Of a DNA stretch of 64,000 bases, positions 9,607 through 21,090 are shown piece by piece. The DNA comes from Mycolicibacterium gadium. Lineage in GTDB: Bacteria > Actinomycetota > Actinomycetes > Mycobacteriales > Mycobacteriaceae. Both the position numbers and the translations under genes were made by a program. The stretch spans positions 1,116,001-1,180,000 of the forward strand of contig NZ_AP022608.1 in assembly GCF_010728925.1 (NCBI RefSeq), in the 5' to 3' direction. Numbering within the stretch: the stretch's first letter is position 1; every line of letters starts with the position of its first letter. The notes below the pieces were generated by a model. That model did not search any database and was not told the origin of the DNA. It saw only the letters and a list, made by a program, of their open reading frames with translations.

Positions 9607-10610
9607 CCTCCCTCCTCAGCAGTCAGATGCGTTCGCAGATGGTCGAGCATGCCGGCGCGAAACCTCATCATCGACGGCGCATTTCGCGCGATACCGTCCG
9701 CGGCGTGGTACATCCCTGGAACGATGATCAACTCGCAATCAACGCCGGCTTCCCGCAACCGTTCTGCGTAAACCACGCTCTCGTCGTGAAGCAGATCGAG
9801 GTCGCCGACGCCGATCCAGGCAGGCGCAAGGCCGGTGAGGTCCGACCGGCGTGCGGGTACCGCATATTCGGGGACGCCTGAGGCGCCCGGCCGGCACCCA
9901 AGGTACGACGCCCACCCGAAGCGAGTCGATGCGGGCGTCCACATGAAATGTCCACGCGGGCCGTGGTCGGGCACGAGCGCGGTGCGGTCGTCGAGCATCG
10001 GATACACGAGTACCTGTGCTGCAAGCGGGATTCCTTCGTCATGGCAGCGCTGCGCCATCGAAGCCGCCAGACCACCACCGGCGCTGGCACCAGCTACGGC
10101 GATCCGGTTCGCGTCGACACCGATCGCATCGGCATTCGCGCCCACCCACGAAAGGGCGGCCATGCAGTCGTCCAGCGCGGCGGGAAACGGATGTTCGGGC
10201 GCGAGCCGGTACGCCGGCGCGACGACCACGGCACCGATCTCGCGCGCGATCTGACCCGTCACGAACGCTTCGAATTGCGGTGATCCCACCACGAACCCGC
10301 CGCTGTGGATCCATAACACCGCGGCACGGCGCTGATCGCTGTTTTTCGGCGCCGTGACGAGCATTCGGACGCCGGGCTCACTGGATCGGTGTTCGGTCAC
10401 CGTCACGCCATCGCCGGACGGCGTGCGCAACCGAGAGTTGAAGCGAGTCATGGGTAGCATGCCCATGTTGGACGGCGGGGACAGCATCCACAGCAGCGGG
10501 CTGCGTAACTCGGGTGCGACGTCGCCCATAGCCGCACGATTGGCCAGATAGCGGCGCGCAGTCAACGCAGCCGCGGTTGCCGCTATGCCGGCGACCAGGC
10601 GTCGCTTCAC
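9603..10610 (-). CDS. Alpha/beta hydrolase (HSL-type esterase), copy 2 with HSGG oxyanion motif
   Basis: 335-residue paralogue of the next gene. Nucleophile Ser176 lies in GASAGGG, with acid and base in DLDLLHDES and VPGMYHAAD. The oxyanion motif reads HSGG (102-105) instead of HGGG, a conspicuous change at a normally invariant glycine. It starts nine bases after hisI stops, so it is probably read from the his transcript. Substrate unknown. Confidence 0.9.
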   Translation of the reverse strand: MKRRLVAGIAATAAALTARRYLANRAAMGDVAPELRSPLLWMLSPPSNMGMLPMTRFNSRLRTPSGDGVTVTEHRSSEPGVRMLVTAPKNSDQRRAAVLWIHSGGFVVGSPQFEAFVTGQIAREIGAVVVAPAYRLAPEHPFPAALDDCMAALSWVGANADAIGVDANRIAVAGASAGGGLAASMAQRCHDEGIPLAAQVLVYPMLDDRTALVPDHGPRGHFMWTPASTRFGWASYLGCRPGASGVPEYAVPARRSDLTGLAPAWIGVGDLDLLHDESVVYAERLREAGVDCELIIVPGMYHAADGIARNAPSMMRFRAGMLDHLRTHLTAEEGG

Positions 10611-10619
10611 ACCGGAAGC

Positions 10620-10970
10620 TTAGGACTCTTGGGCGAGCAGCACGTCCGCATCGAAGCAACTGTGGTCGCCGGTGTGGCACGCAGCGCCGACCTGGTCGAC
10701 TTCCAGCAGCACCGTGTCACCATCGCAATCCAGTCGCACCGAGTGCACATACTGGGTGTGTCCCGACGTGGCGCCCTTGACCCACTGTTCATCGCGCGAC
10801 CGCGAATAGTAGGTCGCCTCACGGGTTTCCAATGTCCGAGCCAACGCGTCGTCGTCCATCCACGCGACCATCAGCACCTGGCCGGTACCCCGCTCCTGCA
10901 CCACCGCGGCGAACAATCCGCGAGCGTCGCGCTTGAGCCGGGCGGCGACGTCGGAGTCCAGTGCACTCAT
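10620..10970 (-). CDS. hisI: Phosphoribosyl-AMP cyclohydrolase
   Basis: Third step of histidine synthesis (PR-AMP to ProFAR). 116 residues, monofunctional as in other actinobacteria (no HisE domain). Zinc and magnesium ligands sit in the conserved [14 protein letters not shown] and [10 protein letters not shown] stretches. The ATG overlaps the hisF stop (ATGA). Confidence 0.96.
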   Translation of the reverse strand: MSALDSDVAARLKRDARGLFAAVVQERGTGQVLMVAWMDDDALARTLETREATYYSRSRDEQWVKGATSGHTQYVHSVRLDCDGDTVLLEVDQVGAACHTGDHSCFDADVLLAQES

Positions 10971-11740
10971 CTCACGACGATCCCTTCTGCCGCCATGGCC
11001 GCCTTGACCTGGTAGATCGTCAGCTCCCGAAAATGGAACACGCTAGCAGCCAGCACCGCGTCAGCACCTGCAACGACCGCGGGTGCGAAATGTTCCGGCG
11101 CCCCTGCGCCACCGCTGGCGATCACCGGGACGTTGACCGCCCCGCGCACCGCCGTGATCATCGGCAGGTCGAACCCGGCCTTGGTGCCGTCGAAGTCCAT
11201 CGAGTTCAACAGGATCTCACCGACACCGAGTTCGGCTCCCCTGGTCGCCCATTCGACGGCGTCGATGCCGGTCCCGCGTCGCCCACCGTGGGTGGTGACC
11301 TCCCAGCCCGACGGTGTCGGTTCCTGGTCCTGCGGCACCGTGCGTGCGTCGACCGAAAGCACGATGCACTGCGAACCGAACTGGCGCGACAACTCGGCCA
11401 GCAGTTCTGGTCTGGCGATGGCGGCCGTGTTGACCGCGACCTTGTCGGCACCTGCGCGCAACAACATATCGACATCGGCCACCGACCGCACACCACCGCC
11501 GACCGTCAGCGGAATGAACACCTGCTCCGCCGTACGCTTGACGACCTCGAGCATGGTCGCCCGTCCGGCCGACGATGCGGTGACGTCCAGGAACGTGAGC
11601 TCGTCGGCGCCCTCGGCGTCATATGCGGCAGCCAGTTCTACGGGATCCCCGGCGTCGCGCAGGTTCTCGAAATTCACGCCCTTCACCACCCGGCCATCAT
11701 CGACATCAAGGCAGGGAATGATGCGAACCGCGAGGTCCAT
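10967..11740 (-). CDS. hisF: Imidazole glycerol phosphate synthase, cyclase subunit
   Basis: TIM barrel that works with HisH to form IGP and AICAR. 257 residues; catalytic Asp near residue 12 in [16 protein letters not shown] and a second Asp in LSVDART. The phosphate loops [10 protein letters not shown] and [11 protein letters not shown] are intact. The ATG follows the impA TAG with no gap, and the stop overlaps hisI. Confidence 0.97.
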   Translation of the reverse strand: MDLAVRIIPCLDVDDGRVVKGVNFENLRDAGDPVELAAAYDAEGADELTFLDVTASSAGRATMLEVVKRTAEQVFIPLTVGGGVRSVADVDMLLRAGADKVAVNTAAIARPELLAELSRQFGSQCIVLSVDARTVPQDQEPTPSGWEVTTHGGRRGTGIDAVEWATRGAELGVGEILLNSMDFDGTKAGFDLPMITAVRGAVNVPVIASGGAGAPEHFAPAVVAGADAVLAASVFHFRELTIYQVKAAMAAEGIVVR

Positions 11741-12556
11741 CTAGTAATCCTCCGGTGTGCCGACCGATTGCAACAGTTCGAGTAGTTCCCCGTGCACGCC
11801 CGGCGCCCCGACCAACGCTGAGCGCGATTCGGTGGTCCAATCGCTGCCGTCCAGGTTCGTGACGACGCCGCCCGCCGCCCGCACCAGCGCGACACCCGCA
11901 GCGTGGTCCCACACGTGCGCGCCGAAACTGATAGCACCGCCGAGGATCCCGGAGGCGGTGTAGGCGAAGTCGACCCCGGTGGCGCCGTGCATCCGCATGC
12001 GCGAGCACTTGCGGCTCAGTTCCTCGATCACCGCGAGCCGATAGCGCCCGGGTACCTTGCCGCGCGAATCGACGTTGAAAGTGCTCACCCCGACGATGGA
12101 TTCGGACAACTTCATCGGCTGCAAGGCCGGCTGCTGAACATCGTTGCTGCGAAACGGTTTACCGACGACGCCGGTGAATCGTTCACCCGTGAACGGAATC
12201 CAGGTCAGGCCGGCGACGGGCTCGCCATTGCGCAACAGTCCGAGCAGGATGGCCGCCATCGGAGATCCGGCCGCATAGTTGAACGTCCCGTCGATCGGAT
12301 CGAGCACCCATACGAGCGGCGAATCGACATCGGCGCCGCCGAACTCCTCGCCGTGCACCTCGATGCCGGTCTCCCGCCGCAGCGCCTCGACCACCTGGCG
12401 TTCGATCGCCAGGTCTACTTCGGTGGCGAAGTCGTTACCCTTCTTCTGAACTGCCGAATCGGCGCGGTGACCCTCGACGAACGGCTTGGCCGCATCGTCG
12501 AGGATCGTGGTGGCCACGGCGACCAACGCATCGAGGTCCGCCGTATCGAGGGCCAT
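11741..12556 (-). CDS. impA: Inositol monophosphatase family protein
   Basis: Mg-dependent phosphatase of 271 residues with all three signature motifs: HGEEFGG, DPIDGTFNY and WDHAAGVALVRAAGG. It lies between hisA and hisF with zero-base junctions on both sides, as M. tuberculosis impA (Rv1604) does. Candidate substrates are inositol phosphates; a histidinol-phosphatase (HisN) role is possible given the position and the absence of another his phosphatase here, but the sequence does not decide between them. Confidence 0.92.
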   Translation of the reverse strand: MALDTADLDALVAVATTILDDAAKPFVEGHRADSAVQKKGNDFATEVDLAIERQVVEALRRETGIEVHGEEFGGADVDSPLVWVLDPIDGTFNYAAGSPMAAILLGLLRNGEPVAGLTWIPFTGERFTGVVGKPFRSNDVQQPALQPMKLSESIVGVSTFNVDSRGKVPGRYRLAVIEELSRKCSRMRMHGATGVDFAYTASGILGGAISFGAHVWDHAAGVALVRAAGGVVTNLDGSDWTTESRSALVGAPGVHGELLELLQSVGTPEDY

Positions 12557-13291
12557 CTACGGTGCCACCGCCGCGAGCGCCTCGGGAAGCGTGAACCGCC
12601 CGGCATACAGCGCCTTTCCGACGATCGCGCCTTCTACGCCACGGTCGGTCAAGGTCGCGATCGCCCGCAGATCGTCGAGGCTGGACACCCCGCCCGACGC
12701 GATCACCGGTGCGTCGGTGCGATCGGTGACCTTGCCCAGCAGGTCGAGGTTCGGCCCGTTGAGCGTGCCATCCTTGGTCACGTCGGTGACGACGAAGCGC
12801 GTACATCCCTCGCGGTCAAGGCGTTCCAGCACGTCCCACAGGTCACCGCCGTCGGTCTCCCACCCGCGACCCCGCAATCGGTGGTCGTCGCCGGAGATCT
12901 TCACGTCTAGCCCGACGGCCACCTTGTCGCCGTGCTCGGCGACGACCTTCGCGCACCACTGCGGATTCTCCAGCGCGGCGGTGCCGAGGTTCACACGGGC
13001 GCATCCGGTGGCCAGGGCCGCCTCCAGCGAGTCGTCGTCGCGGATCCCCCCCGACAGTTCCACCGCGACGTCGAGCCGTCCGACCACCTCGGCGAGCAGT
13101 TCACGGTTGTTGCCCCTGCCGAATGCGGCGTCGAGGTCGACCAGATGGATCCACTCCGCGCCGTCACGCTGCCAGTTCATCGCGGCGTCGAGCGCCGAGC
13201 CGTATTCGGTCTCGCTGCCGGCCTTTCCCTGCATGAGGCGAACGGCGCGGCCCTCGACCACGTCAACGGCGGGAAGCAGTATCAATGTCAC
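12557..13291 (-). CDS. priA: Phosphoribosyl isomerase (dual HisA/TrpF)
   Basis: In actinobacteria this barrel isomerises both ProFAR (His pathway) and PRA (Trp pathway). 244 residues from a GTG at 13291 that gives [17 protein letters not shown]; a longer open frame upstream is not needed. Asp10 and the Asp in [10 protein letters not shown] are the catalytic pair, and [10 protein letters not shown] carries the Arg/Trp pair linked to dual substrate use in M. tuberculosis PriA. The lack of trpF in the trp cluster fits that role. Confidence 0.95.
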   Translation of the reverse strand: MTLILLPAVDVVEGRAVRLMQGKAGSETEYGSALDAAMNWQRDGAEWIHLVDLDAAFGRGNNRELLAEVVGRLDVAVELSGGIRDDDSLEAALATGCARVNLGTAALENPQWCAKVVAEHGDKVAVGLDVKISGDDHRLRGRGWETDGGDLWDVLERLDREGCTRFVVTDVTKDGTLNGPNLDLLGKVTDRTDAPVIASGGVSSLDDLRAIATLTDRGVEGAIVGKALYAGRFTLPEALAAVAP

Positions 13292-13301
13292 GGCCGACAA
13301 C

Positions 13302-13915
13302 CTAGAGCCCCTCAACCCAATTGCCCAAAAGCAAAGCCCCGGCGTCGCCACTCTTCTCCGGGTGGAACTGTGTCGCAGCGAGCGGTCCGTCCTCAACCGC
13401 GGCCAGGAACGGGACGGTGTGGGTGGCCCACGTCAATTTCGCATCCGGGCTGCCCTCCCACTGCTGCGCGGCATAGGAGTGCACGAAGTAGAACCGGGTG
13501 TCGGGATCCAGACCCTTGAACAGGCGGGTGCCCGCAGGCGCGTCCACGACGTTCCAGCCCATGTGCGGGATCACCGGCGCATCCAGCCGGATGACCGCAC
13601 CGGGCCACTGACCGCAGCCGGTGCTCTCCACGCCGAACTCGACCCCGCGCGCGAAAAGGATCTGCATCCCGACGCAGACTCCGAGCACAGGACGTCCCAG
13701 GGCCACCCGCTCGGCGATGATCTTCTCCCCACCGATCTGCCGCAGACCGGTCATGCAGGCTTCGAAGGCGCCGACACCCGGCACCACCAGACCGTCGGCG
13801 TTCATCGCCGCATCGGCATCGGCGGTCACCTCGACGGCTGCGCCCGTCCGCTCCAGCGCTCGCTGAGCCGATCGGAGGTTGCCGGAGCCGTAGTCGAGGA
13901 CAACGACTTTAGCTG

Positions 13916-13919
<4 letters not shown>
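13302..13919 (-). CDS. hisH: Imidazole glycerol phosphate synthase, glutaminase subunit
   Basis: Class I glutamine amidotransferase feeding ammonia to HisF. 205 residues with Cys82 in LGVCVGMQ and His186/Glu188 in FHPEKS. The GTG start overlaps the hisB stop (GTGA). Ten bases separate it from hisA. Confidence 0.97.
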
Positions 13920-16997
<3,078 letters not shown>

Positions 16998-17063
16998 GTA
17001 GCCATTGTCCCAGAACAGGCCAAATCGTTATCGGCTGAGCCACGCAGCGTCGCGCCAGCGCGC

Positions 17064-17576
17064 TTACTTGCAGAGATCGGCGATCTCGGCGCTGGAAGCG
17101 TCGGCTTCCTTCAGCCTCGCTGACTGGGCCGGATCGGAGTTCGGGATGCCCGCGATCGAGTAAGCCCCGATATCCATCAATCGGTTGGCGAACGTGCGGA
17201 TGGCGTCCGTCAGATCAGGCGACGTATCCGGCGGTAGACGAGCCAGCAGGTACTGACCGCCTTCGACGAGCGACAGACGCGCGTTGGCGGCGACGGCCAT
17301 CGAGCCGGTGACGTCCTCGGGGCCGCCCGGGGCTTGCAGGTTGGTATTCGTCTGGACGCCCGCCCGAACGATGTTGAACGCCTCGCAGACCATGGCCTTG
17401 GGGTTGTCGGCAGTATAGCCGGTGAAGACGGAAGGCGACTCTTCGGACTGAGCTGCCTGGGACGACTTCGAGTCCTTGATCAATACCCAGGCGGCCAGGC
17501 CCACCGCGATCAGCGCGACGATGAGGGCCAAGACGGACACGATAGAGCTCTTGGCAGACTCCGCTGTCTCAGACAT
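17064..17576 (-). CDS. Membrane-anchored extracytoplasmic protein, paralogue A
   Basis: 170 residues: short cytoplasmic tail, one membrane segment (about 12-33), then an outside domain with two cysteines (Cys64 and Cys169) that could form a disulfide. It is clearly related to the protein at 19716-20195: shared AVAANAR, GGQYLLARL, LMDIGA, TNLxxxGG and a C-terminal LCK. Function unrecognised. TAGTGT lies seven bases before the ATG, suggesting leaderless transcription. Confidence 0.85.
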   Translation of the reverse strand: MSETAESAKSSIVSVLALIVALIAVGLAAWVLIKDSKSSQAAQSEESPSVFTGYTADNPKAMVCEAFNIVRAGVQTNTNLQAPGGPEDVTGSMAVAANARLSLVEGGQYLLARLPPDTSPDLTDAIRTFANRLMDIGAYSIAGIPNSDPAQSARLKEADASSAEIADLCK

Positions 17577-17583
17577 GCGGCCG

Positions 17584-17589
17584 ACACTA
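17584..17589 (-). promoter_or_regulatory. -10 hexamer for the 17576 gene (leaderless pattern)
   Basis: TAGTGT on the minus strand, seven bases before the ATG at 17576. A second TAGTGT faces the other way at 17631. Confidence 0.45.
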
Positions 17590-17630
17590 GCTCCACCTTC
17601 GGGGCCGTCGATTCGATTCTCATCGTCACG

Positions 17631-17636
17631 TAGTGT
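17631..17636 (+). promoter_or_regulatory. -10 hexamer for the 17645 gene (leaderless pattern)
   Basis: TAGTGT, eight bases before the ATG at 17645; it supports that ATG over the GTG at 17633, which would lie inside the hexamer. Confidence 0.45.
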
Positions 17637-17644
17637 CCAGATTC

Positions 17645-18058
17645 ATGTCCGCCAAGGATCACCCCAACAACGCGCCGGGCGTCCCGATGATCTATCCGCC
17701 CGCGTTCGAGCGCCTGCAGATCAAGTACATGAACCCGATGGTCAAGCGGATCGCGCGGTTCATGCCCGGCGTCGCGAAGATCCAGCATCGCGGCCGCAAG
17801 TCGGGCAAGAGCTACGAAACCGTCGTCACCCCCTTCCGTAAGGGCAACACCCTCGCGATCACGCTCGGCCATGGGAAGACCGACTGGGTCAAGAATGTGC
17901 TCGCCGCCAACGAGGCCGACGTGATCTTCGGCTCGCGCATGGTCCACATCGTCAACCCGCGCATCCTGCCCGCCGGTAGCGGCGGCGCCCAGGACCTGCC
18001 GTTCATGGCGCGCACACAAGCGAAGAAGATGGCGATCCTCGTCGCCGATATCGCTTGA
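17645..18058 (+). CDS. Nitroreductase/F420-dependent (DDN-family) protein
   Basis: 137-residue split-barrel protein of the deazaflavin-dependent nitroreductase family, like Rv1598c. The motif KIQHRGRKSGKSYETVVTPF is the usual family signature that binds the F420 phosphate. The start is ATG 17645; an in-frame GTG at 17633 would add four residues. Likely a cytosolic or membrane-associated F420H2-dependent reductase; substrate unknown. Its TGA ends one base before the stop of the convergent dehydrogenase. Confidence 0.85.
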   Translation: MSAKDHPNNAPGVPMIYPPAFERLQIKYMNPMVKRIARFMPGVAKIQHRGRKSGKSYETVVTPFRKGNTLAITLGHGKTDWVKNVLAANEADVIFGSRMVHIVNPRILPAGSGGAQDLPFMARTQAKKMAILVADIA

Positions 18059-18059
18059 G

Positions 18060-19085
18060 CTAACGCATGAAGACCGTCTTGCCCGTCATCGCGGGCCAGA
18101 CGTCGGCCGCCGCATCCCACGGCGCCACGCGGTCGACCGCGGGAGTGACATCGCAGCCCGCCTGGAGTAGTTCGATGACCTGGGGAATGAAGGCGCGGGC
18201 GTTGACCCGCCCCGTGACCAACCTGACCCCGCGCGTGTACATCGAGAGCAACGGCATCTCAACCGCGCCCTGGTAATAGATGCCGGTGTCGGTACACGCG
18301 CCATCGGGCCACGTCACGCGTAGCGTCGCCGCCAGCGCGTCGGGGTCGGCTGAGGTGTGGACGGTGACCGGGTAGCTGCCCAGCGACTTGTCCGGCTTGG
18401 GTATGTCATGCACTGTGGCCCCCAGCTTTTCGGCCGCGGCCAGCCGGTGTCGATCGATGTCGACATAGTCGACGCGGTAGCCGAGCGTGACGCCGAGTCC
18501 CGCCGCGTACAGGCCGATGGATTGCCTGCCGACGACGAGGACACGTCGATCGACGTCATCGAGCGCGTCGAGTTCGGCCCGGTAGGGTCCGACGCCGCGC
18601 CACCCGTCGACGATGTTGTCCGAAAGCGAGGCGATGCCGATGGGATCCACCTCGCGCGGTATGGGCACCAGCATCGCGTCGGCGTACGGCACGTGCACCA
18701 GATCGGCCATGAATCCACCACCGTCGAACCCGGCGAGCGGCGCCATTCCGTACATGGCCATCAGCGGCAGCGCGCCGCACGATCCCGTCACTCCCCTGCG
18801 GCATTCGCGGCATTGCCCGCAGCTGATCTGGAACGGAATCACCACCTGGTCGCCGGGCACCACACTCTGCACGGCATCCCCCACGGCGACGACCTCACCG
18901 ATGCCCTCGTGTCCGACGGCGTGTCCGGGCGGCATCGGGAGCCTGCCCTCGGCGACGGCCACGTCGAGGTCGCAACATGCCACCACCGTCGGACGAACTA
19001 TGGCCTGCTCGGGGGCTTGGATCACGGGCTCGGCGGTTTCACGCCAGGCGTAGGTGCCCATCTCCTCGAATACCAGCTGTTGCAT
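18060..19085 (-). CDS. Zinc-binding alcohol dehydrogenase family protein
   Basis: 341-residue medium-chain dehydrogenase. Catalytic zinc ligands: Cys37/38 in ACCDLD and His59-Glu60 in GHEGIGEVV. Structural zinc: CGQCRECRRGVTGSC (Cys89, 92, 95, 103). The Rossmann loop reads VVGRQSIGLYAA rather than the standard GxGxxG, so cofactor use may be unusual. Divergent from a TetR regulator 63 bases away, which probably controls it. Substrate unknown. Confidence 0.87.
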   Translation of the reverse strand: MQQLVFEEMGTYAWRETAEPVIQAPEQAIVRPTVVACCDLDVAVAEGRLPMPPGHAVGHEGIGEVVAVGDAVQSVVPGDQVVIPFQISCGQCRECRRGVTGSCGALPLMAMYGMAPLAGFDGGGFMADLVHVPYADAMLVPIPREVDPIGIASLSDNIVDGWRGVGPYRAELDALDDVDRRVLVVGRQSIGLYAAGLGVTLGYRVDYVDIDRHRLAAAEKLGATVHDIPKPDKSLGSYPVTVHTSADPDALAATLRVTWPDGACTDTGIYYQGAVEMPLLSMYTRGVRLVTGRVNARAFIPQVIELLQAGCDVTPAVDRVAPWDAAADVWPAMTGKTVFMR

Positions 19086-19103
19086 CGGCGTCCCTTCTTT
19101 AGC

Positions 19104-19138
19104 GACCGTTCAAGTATTCTTGAGTGACCTTTCAAGTA
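19104..19138. promoter_or_regulatory. Likely TetR operator between ADH and TetR genes
   Basis: Two direct repeats GACC(G/T)TTCAAGTA at 19104-19116 and 19126-19138, exactly 22 bases apart. Between them a dyad TCAAG-tatt-CTTGA spans 19110-19123. Both divergent promoters must lie in this 63-base gap, and the repeats cover it, so binding of the adjacent TetR protein here would block both genes. Inferred from position and symmetry. Confidence 0.6.
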
Positions 19139-19142
19139 AAGT
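19137..19142 (+). promoter_or_regulatory. -10 hexamer of the TetR gene (leaderless pattern)
   Basis: TAAAGT, six bases before the ATG at 19149, overlapping the second GACCTTTCAAGTA repeat, so the regulator probably represses itself. Confidence 0.45.
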
Positions 19143-19148
19143 CAAGGG

Positions 19149-19715
19149 ATGCCCCGCCCCGATCGGAGCCGCGCCGCACTCGTCGACGCCGCCGCCCTGC
19201 TCTTTCGCAGGCAGGGCTATGCGGCAACCGGTGTGAACCAGATTCTGGAGACCGCTGACGTCAAGGCCGGATCGCTGTACCACCACTTTCCCGACGGCAA
19301 ACAGCAACTGGCCGCCGCCGTGGTGGACAGCGCAGGAACCGACATCGAGACGCGACTGCGGCAGTTCCTCAGCAGCGGGTTGCCGGTGTCCGACATCGTG
19401 GACGGCTGGATCGATCTGATGTCCTCGGGGCTGGCGATCGACCGGCGCGACGGCTGCCCCATCGAACCGATCGCGACCGAATCAGTGAACGCGAGCCCGC
19501 TCGTTCGTGAAGCATCGTCTCGGGCATTCCGCGCGTGGCGCATGGCCATCGCGGACCGGCTGCGCGACGACGGGTGGGCCGAGCCCGACGCGAATGAGAC
19601 GGCGCTCGCCGTCATCGCGCTGCTCGAAGGGGCCCTCATCCTGTCGCGTATCGCGGGTGACAGTGCCGCGCTCGACGCGGCGAAGGTGGGCGCGCGCACG
19701 CTGCTCACCAGATAG
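19149..19715 (+). CDS. TetR/AcrR family regulator (LmrA/YxaF-like)
   Basis: 188 residues. N-terminal HTH (about 28-55: TGVNQILETADVKAGSLYHHF) followed by a ligand domain with the RRDGCPIEPIATE pattern of the LmrA/YxaF group. Divergent from the zinc alcohol dehydrogenase; the repeats in the shared promoter are its likely operator. The stop is directly followed by the stop of a convergent gene, with no spacer. Confidence 0.9.
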   Translation: MPRPDRSRAALVDAAALLFRRQGYAATGVNQILETADVKAGSLYHHFPDGKQQLAAAVVDSAGTDIETRLRQFLSSGLPVSDIVDGWIDLMSSGLAIDRRDGCPIEPIATESVNASPLVREASSRAFRAWRMAIADRLRDDGWAEPDANETALAVIALLEGALILSRIAGDSAALDAAKVGARTLLTR

Positions 19716-20195
19716 CTATTTGCACAGCTCTTCGAGGCTGGCGTTCACGTCGTCCGCGTTCTTCAGTCGCTGCGCCTGCGCGGGATCGTCGTTCGTGACG
19801 CCGGCCGTCGCGTTGGCGCCGATGTCCATCAGGTTCTCGGCGAACTCGCGGACCTTGGCAGCCAGATCCTCCGGAGTCGCGGGGTCCAGCCGCGCGAGGA
19901 GGTACTGGCCGCCGTCGTACAGCGAAACCCGCGCATTGGCAGCCACCGCCTGCGCGCCGGTGACGTCACCCGCCCCGCCCGCCGGCATCAGGTTGGTATT
20001 GAGCGAAACCCCCCGTCGCACGATGTCGACGGAAGCGCAGGCCCTGGCCTTGGCATCGGCGACCTGTGCCGCGTCATAGTCCCTGTTAGCGGGGTCCGAC
20101 CGATACAGCGAAAAGGCGGCCAGTCCGAGCGCGGCGACCGCGACAACCAGACTGATGACGGTCAGCACCACGAGGCGGCGCGAAACGGCGTTCAC
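19716..20195 (-). CDS. Membrane-anchored extracytoplasmic protein, paralogue B
   Basis: 159 residues with one membrane segment (about 9-30) and an outside domain with Cys53 and Cys158 at the positions seen in the 17064-17576 protein. Shared motifs: TNLMPAGGAGDVTG, AVAANAR, GGQYLLARL, NLMDIGA and a terminal LCK. GTG start. Lies 28 bases upstream of nadC's stop on the same strand side, so it is transcribed away from the TetR gene and ends against it. Function unrecognised. Confidence 0.85.
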   Translation of the reverse strand: MNAVSRRLVVLTVISLVVAVAALGLAAFSLYRSDPANRDYDAAQVADAKARACASVDIVRRGVSLNTNLMPAGGAGDVTGAQAVAANARVSLYDGGQYLLARLDPATPEDLAAKVREFAENLMDIGANATAGVTNDDPAQAQRLKNADDVNASLEELCK

Positions 20196-20223
20196 GATGC
20201 GCCATCGTAATGACCTGTGCTGT

Positions 20224-21090
20224 TTAGAGATCCAGGCCGATGTCGAGCACCGTCACCGAGTGGGTGAGCGCACCGACTGCCAGGTAGTCCACACCCGTTC
20301 CGGCGTACTCCGCCGCCGTCTCGAGTGACAGGCCGCCCGAGGACTCCAGCTCGGTTGCAGGCGAGCGCGCATCACGGCGCTGCACCGCAATCTGCGTCTG
20401 CCACACCGGAAAATTGTCGAGCAGCACGAGTGCCTGATCCCCCAGGTTCTCGGCGAAAACCTCGTCGAGTTGCTCCAGCGAGTCGACCTCCACCTCGCAC
20501 GGCAGATCCGGCGCGGCCGCCCGCACGGCACGCAGCGCGGCCACCACCGAGCCGGCGGCCGCGACGTGGTTGTCCTTGATCAGCGTGGCGTCACCCAGCC
20601 CCATCCGGTGGTTCACACCGCCTCCGACCCGGACCGCGTACTTCTGCAGAGCCCGCAGTCCGGGCAACGTCTTGCGGGTGTCCCGGATCTTGGCTTCGGT
20701 ACCCGCAACGGCGGCCACCCAGTCCGCGGTCGTGGTGGCGATACCCGACAGGTGACACACCAGGTTCAGCGTGGTCCGTTCGGCAGTCAGCAAGCCCTGC
20801 GTCGGCGCTTCGACGGCCAGCACCACCCCGCCGGCGTCGAGCCGCTCACCGTCGTCGACACGATGCTTGACGACGTACCCGCCGGCACCGATCACCTCGT
20901 CGAGTACCAGCAGCGCGATGTCCACACCGGCGATGACGCCGGGTTGCCTGGCGACCATCGACGCGGTCGTCGTGGCATCCGCGCTGACTGTCGCCAGCGT
21001 GGTGACATCGGGGCCGTACCGCAGGTCCTCCTCGAGTCCGCGGGCGATCACCCGGCGAGCCTCGGTCAGCTCATCGGCAGTCAGTTCCAT
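20224..21090 (-). CDS. nadC: Nicotinate-nucleotide pyrophosphorylase (carboxylating)
   Basis: Converts quinolinate and PRPP to nicotinate mononucleotide. 288 residues, with TLNLVCHLSGIAT, IRDTRKTLPGLR and RVGGGVNHRMGL (active-site Arg/His/Lys) and VEVDSLEQ. The ATG overlaps the nadB stop by one base (TGATG). Third gene of nadA-nadB-nadC. Confidence 0.96.
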   Translation of the reverse strand: MELTADELTEARRVIARGLEEDLRYGPDVTTLATVSADATTTASMVARQPGVIAGVDIALLVLDEVIGAGGYVVKHRVDDGERLDAGGVVLAVEAPTQGLLTAERTTLNLVCHLSGIATTTADWVAAVAGTEAKIRDTRKTLPGLRALQKYAVRVGGGVNHRMGLGDATLIKDNHVAAAGSVVAALRAVRAAAPDLPCEVEVDSLEQLDEVFAENLGDQALVLLDNFPVWQTQIAVQRRDARSPATELESSGGLSLETAAEYAGTGVDYLAVGALTHSVTVLDIGLDL

